Shown here one piece after another: positions 12,701 to 24,860 of a stretch of 64,000 nucleotides of DNA. Position 1 is the first letter of the stretch; every line of letters starts with the position of its first letter. Source of the stretch: Malachius bipustulatus (lineage: Eukaryota; Arthropoda; Insecta; Coleoptera; Melyridae); contig OU342632.1 in NCBI GenBank assembly GCA_910589415.1, forward strand, positions 18,665,507 through 18,729,506. Reading direction: 5' to 3'. A program made the position numbers and the translations under genes. The notes under the pieces are model-generated. The model searched no databases. It was not told the origin of the DNA and saw only the letters and a program-made list of their open reading frames with translations.

Positions 12701-14576
12701 GTTACTTAACTACTTATTTCAGTAAGGTTGTGGGAGAAGTCAGCTCGTCTTAGATATTATAACATCTGCAATCTGCTCCTGTCTGCCCCAAAATATACCT
12801 AACAAACTACATAATCTCAGTCACACCCAATCGTACCTGAATTGAGAGGGAAGAGGCACTTTCCTAGGTAGTTTCACCCGTAGAATCCGAATCTGGAATA
12901 GAAAAATGTGAATTCTCTCTCATTTAGGATTTCATAGTAGCTACCTCCCCACACCTAGCGGGAGATTCTACAACAACACAATTGAAAATTAATTATTCAC
13001 TGAAAATACAATATTTTCTACGACCGATAAAAAAATGGACACTTTTCCGTAAAATGAGCAGTAGGCAATAAGCACAATGCATCGTTTGGATTTATTTCAA
13101 ATTGTTCGTTTACTGGGCTGCATATCTCGTCGCATTTTCCAACTTTTCATTTTCGCTCGGCTTCATTTTCGCCTTGCAAGGCTACTGGTTGATAGTGTTG
13201 GGAATTACTTCCGGTTTTTGGAGAGAGGCATTTAGATATGTGGAGGCTATAATGGGACTGAAAGTTGTTAGCGGAACAAAACCTCCTTGTTTTCTGATGG
13301 AAAGCATTTTAATTGACATTTGAACTTTGAACTAGTTTCCCCATTACCAATCTTAAGTGTACTTCATGTACCGTTACTTGATTTTTATTTGTTTAGTCGG
13401 GTAAGTCGGTTATTTTAGAGGGTGCTAGATTTACGAGCACATTTCAGAAAGTATCGCTGGCTGCATTTTCAACATTGGCTGCTTCTTCATAACTTAGTGC
13501 AAACTTTACCAAATCGAATTTAAGAAATTGATTTAGCCTTGTTGATTTGATTGCAATTTTCATTGCACTTCCTTCATTCTAGGGGACTTTTCAAGTTTCG
13601 GAAGTTGCATAATTTTTATTTAGCTTATTGCAAAGCTGTGATACACTTGTAACATACCTCTTCTTGAGTGAATCCGTAAACGTCCAACCCATGCAGTAAA
13701 TCATGTTTCGTAATTTTTTATTGAAAGTATAAATATTTATACAGCAACGATTCGCACAATCACGTATTTCTTTTTCAACAGTGTCCGGTGCCCACTAGCT
13801 GTTTGCCTTTATGTTTTTGGTAGGTTTTTGATTGTTGACTTAACACTCCTGTTTCATTAACTCCATAAACTTTTTCTGGAGGCTGTTTTTATCGCCTCAA
13901 ATTTTAAATAATTTCAATTAAACGGTATTTTCTGGTCCACACACAATAGTTAAATGACGGTTTCTAAAACCTCTAATCCTGCTCGTTTGGCAGTACCTAT
14001 TGTTTAACCTGTTCGGTGTTTAATTGGCTCCTACCTCGTCTTAAACTAAACGCCGTAAGTTATCTCAGTTAATTCCAAGTTGCCCTTGTTCTCTACCTTT
14101 GAACTATACCTACCTAATATGTTTGGCCGACATCTTTTGTGAATGTTGTTGTAATAAACCTCCCAAGACCTTTCTCGTCAGTACATACCTGAGTTGTAGG
14201 GGTTAGTTTTCTTACCAGTATGTTATGTAGCCTTCTCGCAACACAATTTAAGCGTTCTTTAACAAACGCTTTACATATAAAAAATGTATATATCTTTAAT
14301 AAGATAAATAAATAAAATAACGGTAAATATTTCTTTAAAGTATTCCAGTAACACAATCTAATTACTGGTCCAAGGAAAGATATTGAAGATAATATATGAC
14401 CCACGCTGTTTATGGGTGAAGGCTTCAAAAGGAAATGTCCTTCCTTTCCGGTTTAGTTAGAATACGCGATTTCCTTTTTCTATAATTGTCAGAAAGCGGC
14501 GTTAGGTATTTCAACCAATCGTTGAAAGTGATTTCGAAAATATCGTCTATTTTCATTGAAGAGGTTTTAATTTTTA
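9701..14576. other. Non-coding stretch, no recognisable gene or repeat
   Basis: Slightly more GC-rich patches occur at 9780-10140, 10440-10650 and 12040-12350. Their frames (for example 9880-10167 and 12048-12341) have no domain I can name and no clear splice partners. Any of these patches could be a conserved non-coding element of a host gene; the sequence alone does not show it. Confidence 0.4.
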
Positions 14577-17318
14577 AGCTTTTAAAATTTCCTGAAAATG
14601 ATATTTATCGGAAAAACGGGTATATCTGAGCCGGATTTGATCTGACAAAAAAATTATGGTATCGAAAATTGAAGAGCTTGACTAAACACGGAAATTCGTT
14701 CCAACCTGAACCCTTTAGCTCAACTGGTTCGCGAAATATTGCGATATTAAGGGTGCAAAAATGAATAAAAATTTTACTGACTTTGCTCGGCAGGTGGTGG
14801 AGTTAGGGCGTCAATTTTTTGCGAGAGGAAGGGTGCCACCGAGCATTTGACGGGCCGGAGGGAGGGGGTGGTGGGCCAATTAGGAGGGGAGATATGGGGG
14901 TGAGAAGAAAAATACGGAAACGCTCGTAAAAAGTTTATTTATTGACCTACAGAGACCAGGCACTGCTCATTTTCTTCGGTTTTTTATCTACTACCCGGTA
15001 GTCATGACAAAAAAAAATATATACAGGGTGTTGATTTTCAAAGCGGGCCATAGGAGATTAGCATTGTGAAAGTGGTTTTTGAGGATTCCTGCTCGCCGTT
15101 TAAACTGAAAGAAATGGTTTTGGTATCAAAATGAAGCTAAAATTATTGCGCATAACGGAAATTAATTTAATTTCACGTTGTTTCCTAAAATTCTTCAGTA
15201 AAAATTCAAGTAATTGTTAATGTTTAATCACAAAATAGCATGCCTTGCCTAAACAATAATGACGTTTCTACGTTGAGACAATCCAATAATAAAACTTTAT
15301 AAGTCAGTAGGTAATAATAAAGTCTGGTTCTATTTAAAAATGGGTTATACAAACCAAGAAACAGTCTTTATGGTGAAAACCTACTACAGTGTAGCCAGGG
15401 TTAAATAGAACCAGACTTTATTATTACCTACTGACTTATAAAGTTTTATTATTGGATTGTCGAAACGTAGAAACGTCATTATTGTTTAGGCAAGGCATGC
15501 TATTTGTGATTAAACATTAACAATTACTTGAATTTTTACTGAAGAATTTTAGAAAACAACGTGAAATTAAATTAATTTCTGATGTCAAACGTTATGCGCA
15601 ATAATTTTGGCTTCATTTTGATACCAAAACCATTTCTGTCAGTTTAAACGGCGAGCAGGAATCCTCAAAAACCACTTTCGCAATGCTAATCCCCTATGGC
15701 CCGCTTTGAAAATCAACACCCTGTATATATTTTCGCAAATGCGCGTTTGGTGCGCCATTTAAAAAAAAGTCATTTTTTCTCGCGTTTTTGGGGGTGAAGG
15801 AAGGGGGTGGGGAAATTTTTTTTTCACTACTGAACGGCATTTTTTTATCTTCAATTTGAGCCTCACTTGAACCCGATCCGACCATAAATAAGAGCACACG
15901 AACCGGCAAAGTCTAGAGAAAGTTGGAAAACACTCTTTCATCCATTCTCGAAATAATTTTCTTACCTGAAGCAGCCATGTGCTGCACTAGCTTGACCATG
16001 AATAGATCGAGATGCAGTCTTCTGTGTAGCGCCTCTTTCTATTGTGACCTGCCTATTGTTTCGTATTGAACCCGGCGCGTCATCCCGGGAAAACAATACA
16101 AGGCTAGCAAAATAAGAGAGCGGGACTGAGAATTAAAAACAAGGCCAACAACGGCCCAAATGTAAGAAAAATCGACCCGCCAGCAGATGAAAAAACAGTA
16201 ACTCGATGTGTTTTTCATTCCCGATCGTTCAGCGATCAAAAGCAAGCAAGAATTTTCAAAATCGATCCATAATTGAGCGAGGTACGAGCGAACAAGCATT
16301 CGAAAATAAATTCCAAGCGCGCGTTCCCGGCCGATCGTGACTGTGCCCGGAGTATAGACAAGCGGAGAACGTAAGCCCCGCCCACGGCTGCTCGGGTATC
16401 TTTCTCGCCCGGTTTAAAGAGAGATCTTCATGTATAACTCGCGCGCGCGGGCAAGATACGCACGAAAAAAAAAAAACAAATCAATAAATAGATAAATAAA
16501 TGTTTCCTCTTTCCAATGAGCCTAACAAGAACCCGCCACCCCTCTCCGTTCGCCCTCAATAAAGCCTAGACTTTGCCGGTTTGTTGTGCCCTTATTTATA
16601 GTCGGATCGGGTTCAAGTGGGGCTCAAATTAAAGATAAAAAAATTCCGTTCAGTGGTGAAAAAAATTTTCCCCACCCCCTTCCATCACCCCCAAAAACGC
16701 GAGAAAAAAAAATACTTTTTTTTAATTGCGCACCAAGCGCGCATTTGCGAAAATAATTTTTTTTTTGCTATGACTACCGGGTAGTAGATAAAAAAACGAA
16801 GAAAATTAGCGGCGCCTGGTCTCTGTAGGTCAATAAATAAACTTTTTACGAGCGTTTCCGTATTTTTCTTCTCACCCCTATATCTCCCCTCCTAATTGGC
16901 CCACCACCCCCTCCCTCCGGCCCGTCAAAGTACTCGGTGGCTCCCTTCCTCTCGCAAAAAATTGACGCCCTAACTCCACCACCTGCTGAGCAAAAGTCAG
17001 TTAAATTTTTATTAATTTTGCACCCTTAATATCGCAATATTTCGCGAACCAGTTCAGCTAAAGGGTTCAGGTCGAAACGAACTTCCGTGTTTAGTCAAGC
17101 TCTTCAATTTTCGATACTATAATTTTTTTGTCAGATCAAATCCGGCTCAGATATACCCGTTTTTCCGATAAAATTCATTTTCAGTAAGCGTGCCCCCCCC
17201 TCCCCCGCACCCCGACCCAACCTAAGACACATGTCAAAAGACAGGGAAGGTCCGACTCCATCGACTGAAAAAAAAAAATGGATTTCCCCGGTCTGTTTAC
17301 GATTTCCCCTGGTGTGTT
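14577..17318. mobile_element. Large foldback transposon, copy A (interrupted, left tip lost)
   Basis: The right arm (about 16560-17318) is the reverse complement of the left arm (14577-15914). Shared landmarks are GGTATATCTGAGCCGGATTT, CGCTCGTAAAAAGTTTATTT, ACTACCCGGTAGTCATG and GAACCCGATCCGACCATAAA. A single-copy centre of about 650 bp lies between. Copy B at 54740-56938 is collinear and very similar. Compared with B, copy A lacks the outermost 160 bp of the left arm, and it carries a 0.7-kb palindromic insertion at 15021-15727. There is no transposase. The open frames in the centre differ between copies by frameshifts, so they are not genes. Confidence 0.85.
15021..15727. mobile_element. 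Palindromic element nested in foldback copy A
   Basis: The ends are ACAGGGTGTTGATTTTCAAA at 15023 and its reverse complement ending in CACCCTGT near 15725. The arms are about 330 bp and almost identical, around a spacer of about 50 bp. Copy B has uninterrupted sequence at the same place, so the insertion is proved by comparison. Flanking ATAT suggests a short A/T target duplication. Non-coding, and able to form a very long hairpin. Confidence 0.85.
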
Positions 17319-18394
17319 ATGAGAAAGTTCTACAGCTTAATAGTAAATTTTAATTAAATTTCGTACTTCTCTATATTTTCGGAGAGCTTCGAGTATAAGT
17401 CTTTCATTATCTCTATACTTTTTTTCCGGCAATTAGTGTCGGCGAAGTGATGTATTAACTAATTAATAAAATTATTTTGAAAGATCACGGATTACGGTTA
17501 TCAACGACACAATTCCAAGAAGCTACAGTTTTTTGCTTTGAACTTTTCCAAGAAATAGCTCAACAACCATCTCCTGAAAAAATCAAACACTTCGTTCATT
17601 TACCTGCAAGTATCGTAATACCCTCTCAGCGCATTTCCAATGCGTTTTATTATAACAATAAAATCATTGTATTGATTCAATTAACCAAATAGCAAATAAA
17701 AAAAATCATTAAAACTGGAACAAAACAAACACTAAACAGATAAACTCGTAAAATCAAAATAAAATAAAGAGCACTTGCGTCATAGGATCCACCCTAGACA
17801 ACCAAAATGCATGCCAAAAACTGCCTAGAAGTAGGTAAAGCCCTATTAGCCATTGTTAGAAAACAGATGAATGACATGTTGTTATGTTATACATATTGAT
17901 ATAAAAAATTTAAGATATTATCTGGAAAATATCATAGGAAAGGTAGCAACCAGAATGTCTGTTTTCTCAAAGCACGGTATTGGTAACCCGGACGACTTCT
18001 TTATCGAATGCGAGAAATAGTTTCATGTTTTATATATTATGCATTTGAGACATGATATAAACCAGATGTGACCTGAATTTTCTATAGGGCACATTTCCCA
18101 TTTCCGCGACTTATTATTGTTTATTCCCAACATGACAAAAACTTCGTGATCGTGGCAATAGCGAACTTGCAGTATGTTTATAGTAATAACACATGTTTCT
18201 TATTGTTTTCATGGAGACATTTTGTTTGTAAAACATATGCCGGTGTCCTCGTTATTATACATCCAGTATTCACGGTGGATTATCAAGTTATTTTTTATGA
18301 AGACTTCAAATCTATTTTGAACACTTCGCTTAAAATGTTATTTATTCCAAATGGATGTCCTGTACATTAAAGAAGTCTGAAATAAGGTGATGTT
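17319..18394. other. AT-rich DNA, no gene seen
   Basis: Short frames at 17477-17692 and 18146-18370 show no known domain. The 3' flank of the LINE ORF1 relic that follows may begin near 18370. Confidence 0.4.
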
Positions 18395-19551
18395 ACATTT
18401 ACACAGCGTAGAAGTCTGGCCATTCTAGCAGTCTGCAGCTGAGTGTCTTTTCTGTCTGCATTTAAAACAGTTTCCCAGTCTGGTTCGGACCATCGCACTC
18501 CCGCGCTGCATGGTCGCTTATACAGCATTTATAACATCTCTTGATCACATGGTGTTCTTTATCCTCTGGGGAATCTGACCATATATCTACATTTAGGTAT
18601 TCCCGGCGAGGAAGTACATTATTTGCTTCCTTCTTCACTATTGTAATTGAAAATGAGCTCCTCTGTTCGATGTCATATTAAATCCCTCTAACATAAACCG
18701 TCTCTAATTTTTTTCTTTGTCCCAATATCCTGGGTGTAACAGTCTGCGGTGATAATGTTTAAATAATAGATTCCCGTTGATTTTTGTCGGTTGTGTTAAG
18801 AAGTTTCACTTGCAACACTTTCTCAGCAAATTGTTGGAGGACCCCAATTTGCTGAGTTACTCAAGACACCTCGAAGCTTTTGAGCCCTCTTTTGTTATCC
18901 CCGTCTTGGTTATCCGTGAAGCATTGTGTACTTGAACAACTGGTCACCAAATGATTTTTATTACTTTCATCTTTTTCCCGCCATCATCGCCTCTTTTTAG
19001 AATCTCTTGGATCATTTTTATTTACCACAGATTGTTGGGCTTCTTTCTCTGTATGTTCTCTGTTTCAGGATCCTGATCGGCGCTTATAGGCTCTGTGTTT
19101 ATTGAGTTTCTTACTTTTACGTCCTGGAAGATGTTTTTCCCTTTGTCAATTCCCTCACTCGTCTGAAAGTCAGCAAAAGATTTATTGTCATTTATATCTG
19201 CCCTATTTATGCTTGTGTCCCTCAGGCGTGTTGGCTTTATGTCTTTAGTCTGAGAAGAGTCCTTTTTGTATCTTCCAATCCAAGATCTATATCTTGTTGT
19301 ATGTTAGATTGTGTTGACTTCTTCATTGCCTCTTCCTAATTACAAATCCTTATTTTTATCTCTCTTAATCCACTTTCTAGTTCCAGTGCTTCATTTTCCA
19401 TTTTATTTTTTTTTAGTTTTGCTCGCTTTACTCTAATATCATTATCCTCTCCACGGCTCTCAGTGTTTTCTTCCTCAGTCTCAGTTGTTCTGCTGCTTTT
19501 ATGCCCAATTGATCCTAAGTTTGACTTTATGTCATAATATGTCTGTAGCAT
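18395..19551 (-). pseudogene. LINE ORF1 (gag-like) with two CCHC zinc knuckles, broken
   Basis: On the minus strand an acidic, charged N-terminal region (19551-19336, beginning MLQTYYDIKSNLGSIG) is followed by a long decayed part. A readable stretch then gives EANNVLPRREYLNVDIW and SDSPEDKEHHVIKRCYKC. The first knuckle (about 18537-18494) is C-YK-C-CISD-H-AARE-C. The second (about 18472-18430) is C-FK-C-RQKR-H-SAAD-C, and it is only readable after a one-base shift. The CX2CX4HX4C spacing and the tandem arrangement are typical of nucleic-acid-binding ORF1 proteins of Jockey/R1-type non-LTR retrotransposons. An LTR gag is the alternative. No reverse transcriptase follows below 18395. Confidence 0.7.
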
Positions 19552-20060
19552 ATTTTGAACTATTTACTTAGACGCTTCCAAACAGATTCAAAAGACCAAA
19601 AAGAGCTACCTTGGCAGTAACTAGATTAGGCATTCAAATTACATTTCTCATAACATTCAGTTCATGAATCGTGAAGCAAATAAATGATAAATATCTGGAT
19701 AGATTTATCAGCAATGTTCGAGGATTTATCTTCTTCTGGGTGACAATTAAGAGGTTTACGGTTAAGCCCCATTAACAACCGATGCCGCTAGGAACGTGAG
19801 AAAGATTTTATACTAATTAGCTGTTCGAACTAAGATTGCCACGTCTTACCAGTTACTTATCGGAATAAACTGGAATAAATCACAATGCAGAGAAACTTCA
19901 AGTTATTCGGTAAGTTAAATTTAGTTGAACTAAATATTTGTTTATTTTTTATGGTGTCTAAATTTTAGCCCAAGGGACTATTGAGCAATAAAAACTTTGT
20001 AACTTTGTACTTTTGCACTCTATATTTTTATTTTTAGATAACTTCCTGTTCTACAGTCAA
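19552..20060. other. Non-coding flank of the tandem array
   Basis: AT-rich, with no repeat units and no gene. It ends with a T-rich tract and TTTTTAG just before the array, which looks like a splice acceptor but has no supporting exon. Confidence 0.4.
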
Positions 20061-21722
20061 TAAAAATTGCAAAGACCTTGGAACAGTACCTTGGAACCAG
20101 AGGCGTGACCGAGAAAAAGTTGGAGGGTTCCATGGTGTTCCATGTGTTCCATAACGCCTGTTTCCTCGGTTTGGGTTTCGATTATCTTTGATAAAACTTT
20201 TGCAAAGACCTTGGAACAATACCTCGGAACCAGAGGCGTGCTCACGAAAAAATTGCATGATTAATGTCTTCTATAACTCAAGTTTCCTCGGTTTGGGCTT
20301 CAATTCTCTTTGATAAAAATGTTGCAAAGACCTTGGAACAGTACCTTGGAACCAGAGGCGTGACCGAGAAAAAGTTGGAGGGTTCCATGTGTTCCATGTG
20401 TTCCATAACGCCTGTTTCCTCGGTTTGGGTTTCGATTATCTTTGATAAAACTTTTGCAAAGACCTTGGAACAGTACCTCGGAACCAGAGGCGTGCTCAGG
20501 AAAAAATTGCATGATTAATGTCTTCTATAACTCAAGTTTCCTCGGTTTGGGCTTCAATTCTCTTTGATAAAAATTTTGCAAAGACCTTGGATCAGTACCT
20601 TGGAACCAGAGGCGTGACCGAGAAAAAGTTGGAGGGTTCCATGGTGTTCCATGTGTTCCATAATGCCTGTTTCCTCGGTTTGGGTTTCGATTATCTTTGA
20701 TAAAACTTTTGCAAAGACCTTGGAACAGTACCTCGGAACCAGAGGCGTGCTCAGGAAAAAATTGCATGATTAATGTCTTCTATAACTCAAGTTTCCTCGG
20801 TTTGGGCTTCAATTCTCTTTGATAAAAATTTTGCAAAGACCTTGGATCAGTACCTTGGAACCAGAGGCGTGACCGAGAAAAAGTTGGAGGGTTCCATGGT
20901 GTTCCATGTGTTCCATAATGCCTGTTTCCTCGGTTTGGGTTTCGATTATCTTTGATAAAACTTTTGCAAAGACCTTGGAACAGTACCTCGGAACCAGAGG
21001 CGTGCTCAGGAAAAAATTGCATGATTAATGTCTTCTATAACTCAAGTTTCCTCGGTTTGGGCTTCAATTCTCTTTGATAAAAATTTTGCAAAGACCTTGG
21101 AACAGTACCTTGGAACCAGAGACGTGACCGAGGAAAAGTTGGAGGGTTCCATGGTGTTCCATGTGTTCCATAATGCCTGTTTCCTCGGTTTGGGTTTCGA
21201 TTATCTTTGATAAAACTTTTGCAAAGACCTTGGAACAGTACCTCGGAACCAGAGGCGTGCTCAGGAAAAAATTGCATGATTAATGTCTTCTATAACTCAA
21301 GTTTCCTCGGTTTGGGCTTCAATTCTCTTTGATAAAAATGTTGCAAGGACCTTGGAACAGTACCTTGGAACCAGAGGCGTGACCGAGAAAAAGTTGGAGG
21401 GTTCCATGTGTTCCATAACGCCTGTTTCCTCGGTTTGGGTTTCGATTATCTTTGATAAAACTTTTGCAATGACCTTGGAACAGTACCTTGGAACCAGAGG
21501 CGTGACCGAGGAAAAGTTGGAGGGTTCCATGTGTTCCATGTGTTCCATAACGCCTGTTTCCTCGGTTTGGGTTTCGATTATCTTTGATAAAACTTTTGCA
21601 AAGACCTTGGAACAGTACCTCGGAACCAGAGGCGTGCTCAGGAAAGAGTTGCATGATCAATGTGTTATATAACCCCAGTTTCCTGGATTTGGGCTTCGAT
21701 TTTCTTTGATCAAAATTTTGCA
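20061..21722. repeat. Dimeric tandem array, 255-bp higher-order unit
   Basis: The marker ATGTCTTCTATAACTCAAGT recurs at 20264, 20518, 20773, 21028 and 21283, at spacings of 254, 255, 255 and 255 bp. Each unit is two related subunits of about 125 bp. Both contain AAAGACCTTGGAACAGTACC and CCTCGGTTTGGG. One ends in the GAGGGTTCCATG block and the other in the AAAATTGCATGATTAATG block. The units near 20518 and 20773 look identical, while the outer units differ. Between 21380 and 21560 the first subunit is repeated. A short GTTCCATG motif varies in copy number. Because 255 is a multiple of 3, long frames run on both strands; this is probably a by-product and not a gene. Confidence 0.9.
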
Positions 21723-22623
21723 AAAACTGCGCTGGCATAAGGAAGAAATATGTGTGCAAAATTTTTACTGAAAACTCAAGAAACAAAACTTGAAAACTGG
21801 ACGTCCAAGCAAAAAATGGCATGAATAAAGGAAAAGCAGTCATGATTGTGTAGCATTGAAAAGTCCTTGGGCGTTTCCCATGGTAAATGAAAATCACCCT
21901 GGCAACGATCACTGAATTAATATCACAGAAGAGTTATGCTGACCATCATTTAACCCGATGTAATGGAATAAAATCTTATCACAATGTACTCCACTGCCGT
22001 ATTATCAGATCTTCTAATTATTATTATTGATAAAGTTGCTAGTTTATGGCTAAACTGAAGCGGCTTATCCGAGTTCAGTGCGATATTGACAGTGGGAAAT
22101 GTATTAGCTCCTCTAAAACGGTTTACCCCTATTAAAGCTCCTTCATGATATTCCACCAGTAATTCGATACTTCTTATTACCCTCAAAGTTAGTTACTCTC
22201 CAGGTTTAAACAAGAACATAACTACAGAACTTACCGTAACTTAACTAAACCAAAACTCCTGGTGCCCAATAATGATTTCTCTGACTCGCCGTGTGATATT
22301 GATCCAATAAGTACCTGCTCTTGCGATCTGAAACGAACTGAAGGCGAGGTGAAATGAATTAATTCGCCCGCTTGCCGAGTGCGCAGTCGAGTTAATGATA
22401 TTAAAAGTTGATTTTAAAAAATCACGAGCTAAAAATTCTGGTAAAAAATTGAATCAACCAAATTAATGATAATATTTAACGCACAAGGCTTCCAGCGCTC
22501 TCGAGATTCCACCATGGATAATATTATAAACTATAATGGGAAATAATTAACAATAAATGTAATAAAAGCAATAATGAAATATTATAAAGGGACAGGATGC
22601 CAGCCATCGTACAGTTTCACACA
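21723..22623. other. Non-coding DNA after the tandem array
   Basis: No gene seen. The minus-strand frame starting at 21912 runs straight into the array and has no recognisable domain outside it. Confidence 0.4.
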
Positions 22624-22675
22624 TTACAGTTTCAGTCACCAATCGTCTGGCATTTGGTGGTGTCTGAAACTGTAA
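22624..22675. repeat. Short hairpin
   Basis: TTACAGTTTCAG (22624-22635) and CTGAAACTGTAA (22664-22675) are perfect inverted copies, and partial pairing continues inward (TCACCAA against TTGGTGGTG). It lies about 160 bp upstream of the hammerhead ribozyme and may belong to the same retroelement. Confidence 0.6.
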
Positions 22676-22831
22676 TAAACTTGGAGTGAACTCACGGTTA
22701 GTTCTTTAGACTGACCGCTAGATGTCGTTCTACTTTACACCACACGGAGAACCGTGGAACAACCCGCTTTAAGAGGGTCCAAGCATCCATACATCCGATA
22801 ACTTCCTCCAGATACTCCGGAATCCGGATGC

Positions 22832-22875
22832 AGCACACTGATGAGCCCCAGTAGGGCGAAACACGTGTCTGTGCT
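22832..22875 (+). ncRNA. Hammerhead ribozyme (type I, minimal stem III)
   Basis: All core positions are present in order. Stem I 5' half is AGCACA (22832-22837). CTGATGA (22838-22844) is the CUGANGA core. Stem II is GCCC/GGGC with a CAGTA loop (22845-22857). GAA (22858-22860) follows, then stem III ACA-CG-TGT (22861-22868). The cleavage-site C is at 22869, and the stem I 3' half TGTGCT (22870-22875) pairs perfectly with AGCACA. Further sequence on both sides (a TCCGG/CCGGA hairpin near 22815) could form the outer part of stem I. Hammerheads with a palindromic ACACGTGT stem III, thought to act as dimers, are known from Penelope-like retroelements. Self-cleavage is predicted here, not shown. 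Confidence 0.88.
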
Positions 22876-24669
22876 TGTTCTGGGATACAAATACACATAC
22901 AAATATGGTTACCTGTTACCTGTGATACTGCTTACTTAAAATAAAATGAATAATATAATTCTTTCCGTTGTGAGCTTCTATATCATGGACTCTCACAAAT
23001 GCCTCTATGGTCCTTACATCACAACAATAACGTAGGTACCTACTGAAGGAGCCAGAAATACTTGTAAAGTTCCAGAAACGTAACTAACTGCTAATATAGA
23101 AAGGTTTGAGGTAAATGAAATATAAAAATACAACCGCGTTAAAATTCTGAAGCGTCTTCAATAAATTTATCATCCGGTAAAGAATTACTTCGACTATAAA
23201 ATGCGGCTATTTATCAATGTTTAGCGGAAAATCTTCAGGCATTTATGGGGTAAGGGTAATATTCGATGAACTGCAAAATCAAATTATTAAATACTCTTTT
23301 TATAGAGACCTTTAAAGCCCATAATGCGTCCAGTTTTGAATGTAGTCCTCTTCGGAGTTTTATGGACTTTAAAATGATGTCACACCTCGATATTCATCTG
23401 CATAATGTATGTTAAAAACGGTTCAAAGGGTTCAAACTATTACGTACCTGATAATAATAATAATAAAATTTTTTTTGCATAAAAAAAATCAATTTTTTTT
23501 GTTCAACTCACCCACTTCATCCAGTAATGTTATAACGGAGTCGGTTGTTACGAATTCAGCGGGTTGATGTGGAACGAACGTTTCGCGATGGTGGAACATC
23601 CAATATTCAGTAACTTGTTTCGAATTTAAGTGGTGGTGTATGGCTTAATAAAGGCCTTACACGCGTAAATCTGACTCGGGTACGCAGTAGCAGACCCTCA
23701 CGCCGCTCGTCGACCCTTATCATACGCCCGATAAGGATACGGCGGCCGATCCGACAACGTCATTAATTGGTCCAGTGTTACGAATAAACGCAGTCAAGGA
23801 CGAATCCATATTTCTGGAATATTATAGACAACTGACGTATCGGCAAGAATGAAAATTTGCTGCGCTTTTGGTCTTTCTAAATCTCGTCTTTAGCATTTTA
23901 TAAGAAAAAAAAAAAAGATCTCACGATTTCATCTCATAACTATCAGAAGTATCTATAAAAATGATTAAAAGACATTTGGGCAGTAGAGCTTACCTTACCC
24001 TGCTAGCTACCCTGCACCGCACGCTACTGAATCTGATGTACTTTTTTTCTAATTTTAGCGTAATAAACAAACAAACGCTTTCATCAGCACAAAAAATTCT
24101 TTAAAATGAAACAATGAGTGATCTAAAATTCAACGTCAGTGCTAATGAATCTTCATTCTCCATGCATCATCTCTGATCTCTGCTACCGGAAAAAATGAAC
24201 GAATCCTTTTAAAGAGAGTTGTATTTCAAAAAGGGTCCAGAAAGTGAACGAAACCGTGTTTTAAGTATACTTTAGCGATAAAAATATCATCTGTTTTGAA
24301 GTATCAACGAGTGGAATTATCGGGAGTAATACCATTAGAGCTCGGATTTGCTGGACGTTATTTTGTCATTGTTCAACGAGAGCTGTTGAAAAAAATCACT
24401 CGAGCTACGCTCCCGCAATTTTTTCTGCAGATCGAGTTATAACTTACATCAAAGTAAGTATGAGAAAAACCGCGTAAAAATATCGTGCTAAAAATCTGAG
24501 CTTTAGTGGCATTGGGTGAGTCAATTCCTCGAATAAGAAGGTCCTAAACTTTATTTAACAGTGAAAAATAGCGAAAATGCCTTTTAAAAGGAAAAATATT
24601 TTTGTTAAAAACAATTTTTTCGTAGTTTATGTTAATTTTTTCAATAAAAATTATGTTAATAAAATTAAG
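22876..24669. other. Non-coding DNA, no gene seen
   Basis: Contains a GC-richer patch at about 23540-23780 with no open frame I can name. Otherwise AT-rich and unremarkable. Confidence 0.4.
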
Positions 24670-24860
24670 AGTCGATATCTGCGAGTCAAACGATGGATTT
24701 TTCCAAACACATTTTTGCAAATTCAAGTATCTACAGGATCACAATTGCCATAATTTAAAATTATTTTGTGCGAATTATAAACAAATGAAAATAGCAATTT
24801 TCCGAATTTCAGGACACTCTACGATGATAACGGCTCAAGATCAAGTCGTTAGAAATTGAT
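24670..24860. repeat. Degenerate single arm of the foldback family seen at 51973-52850
   Basis: Shares AAACGATGGA, AAATTCAAGTA and CATAATTTAAAATTATTTTG, in the same order and spacing, with the left arm of the element at 51973-52850. It is more diverged, and the second arm is not visible. Confidence 0.6.

Noticed and set aside
20061..21722. CRISPR-like array
   Set aside because: Units are 255 bp and contiguous, with no short repeat plus unique spacer pattern, and the DNA is eukaryotic.
20057..21912. Long ORFs on both strands in the tandem array
   Set aside because: They result from a repeat period divisible by three and are present on both strands. No known domain and no start or splice support.
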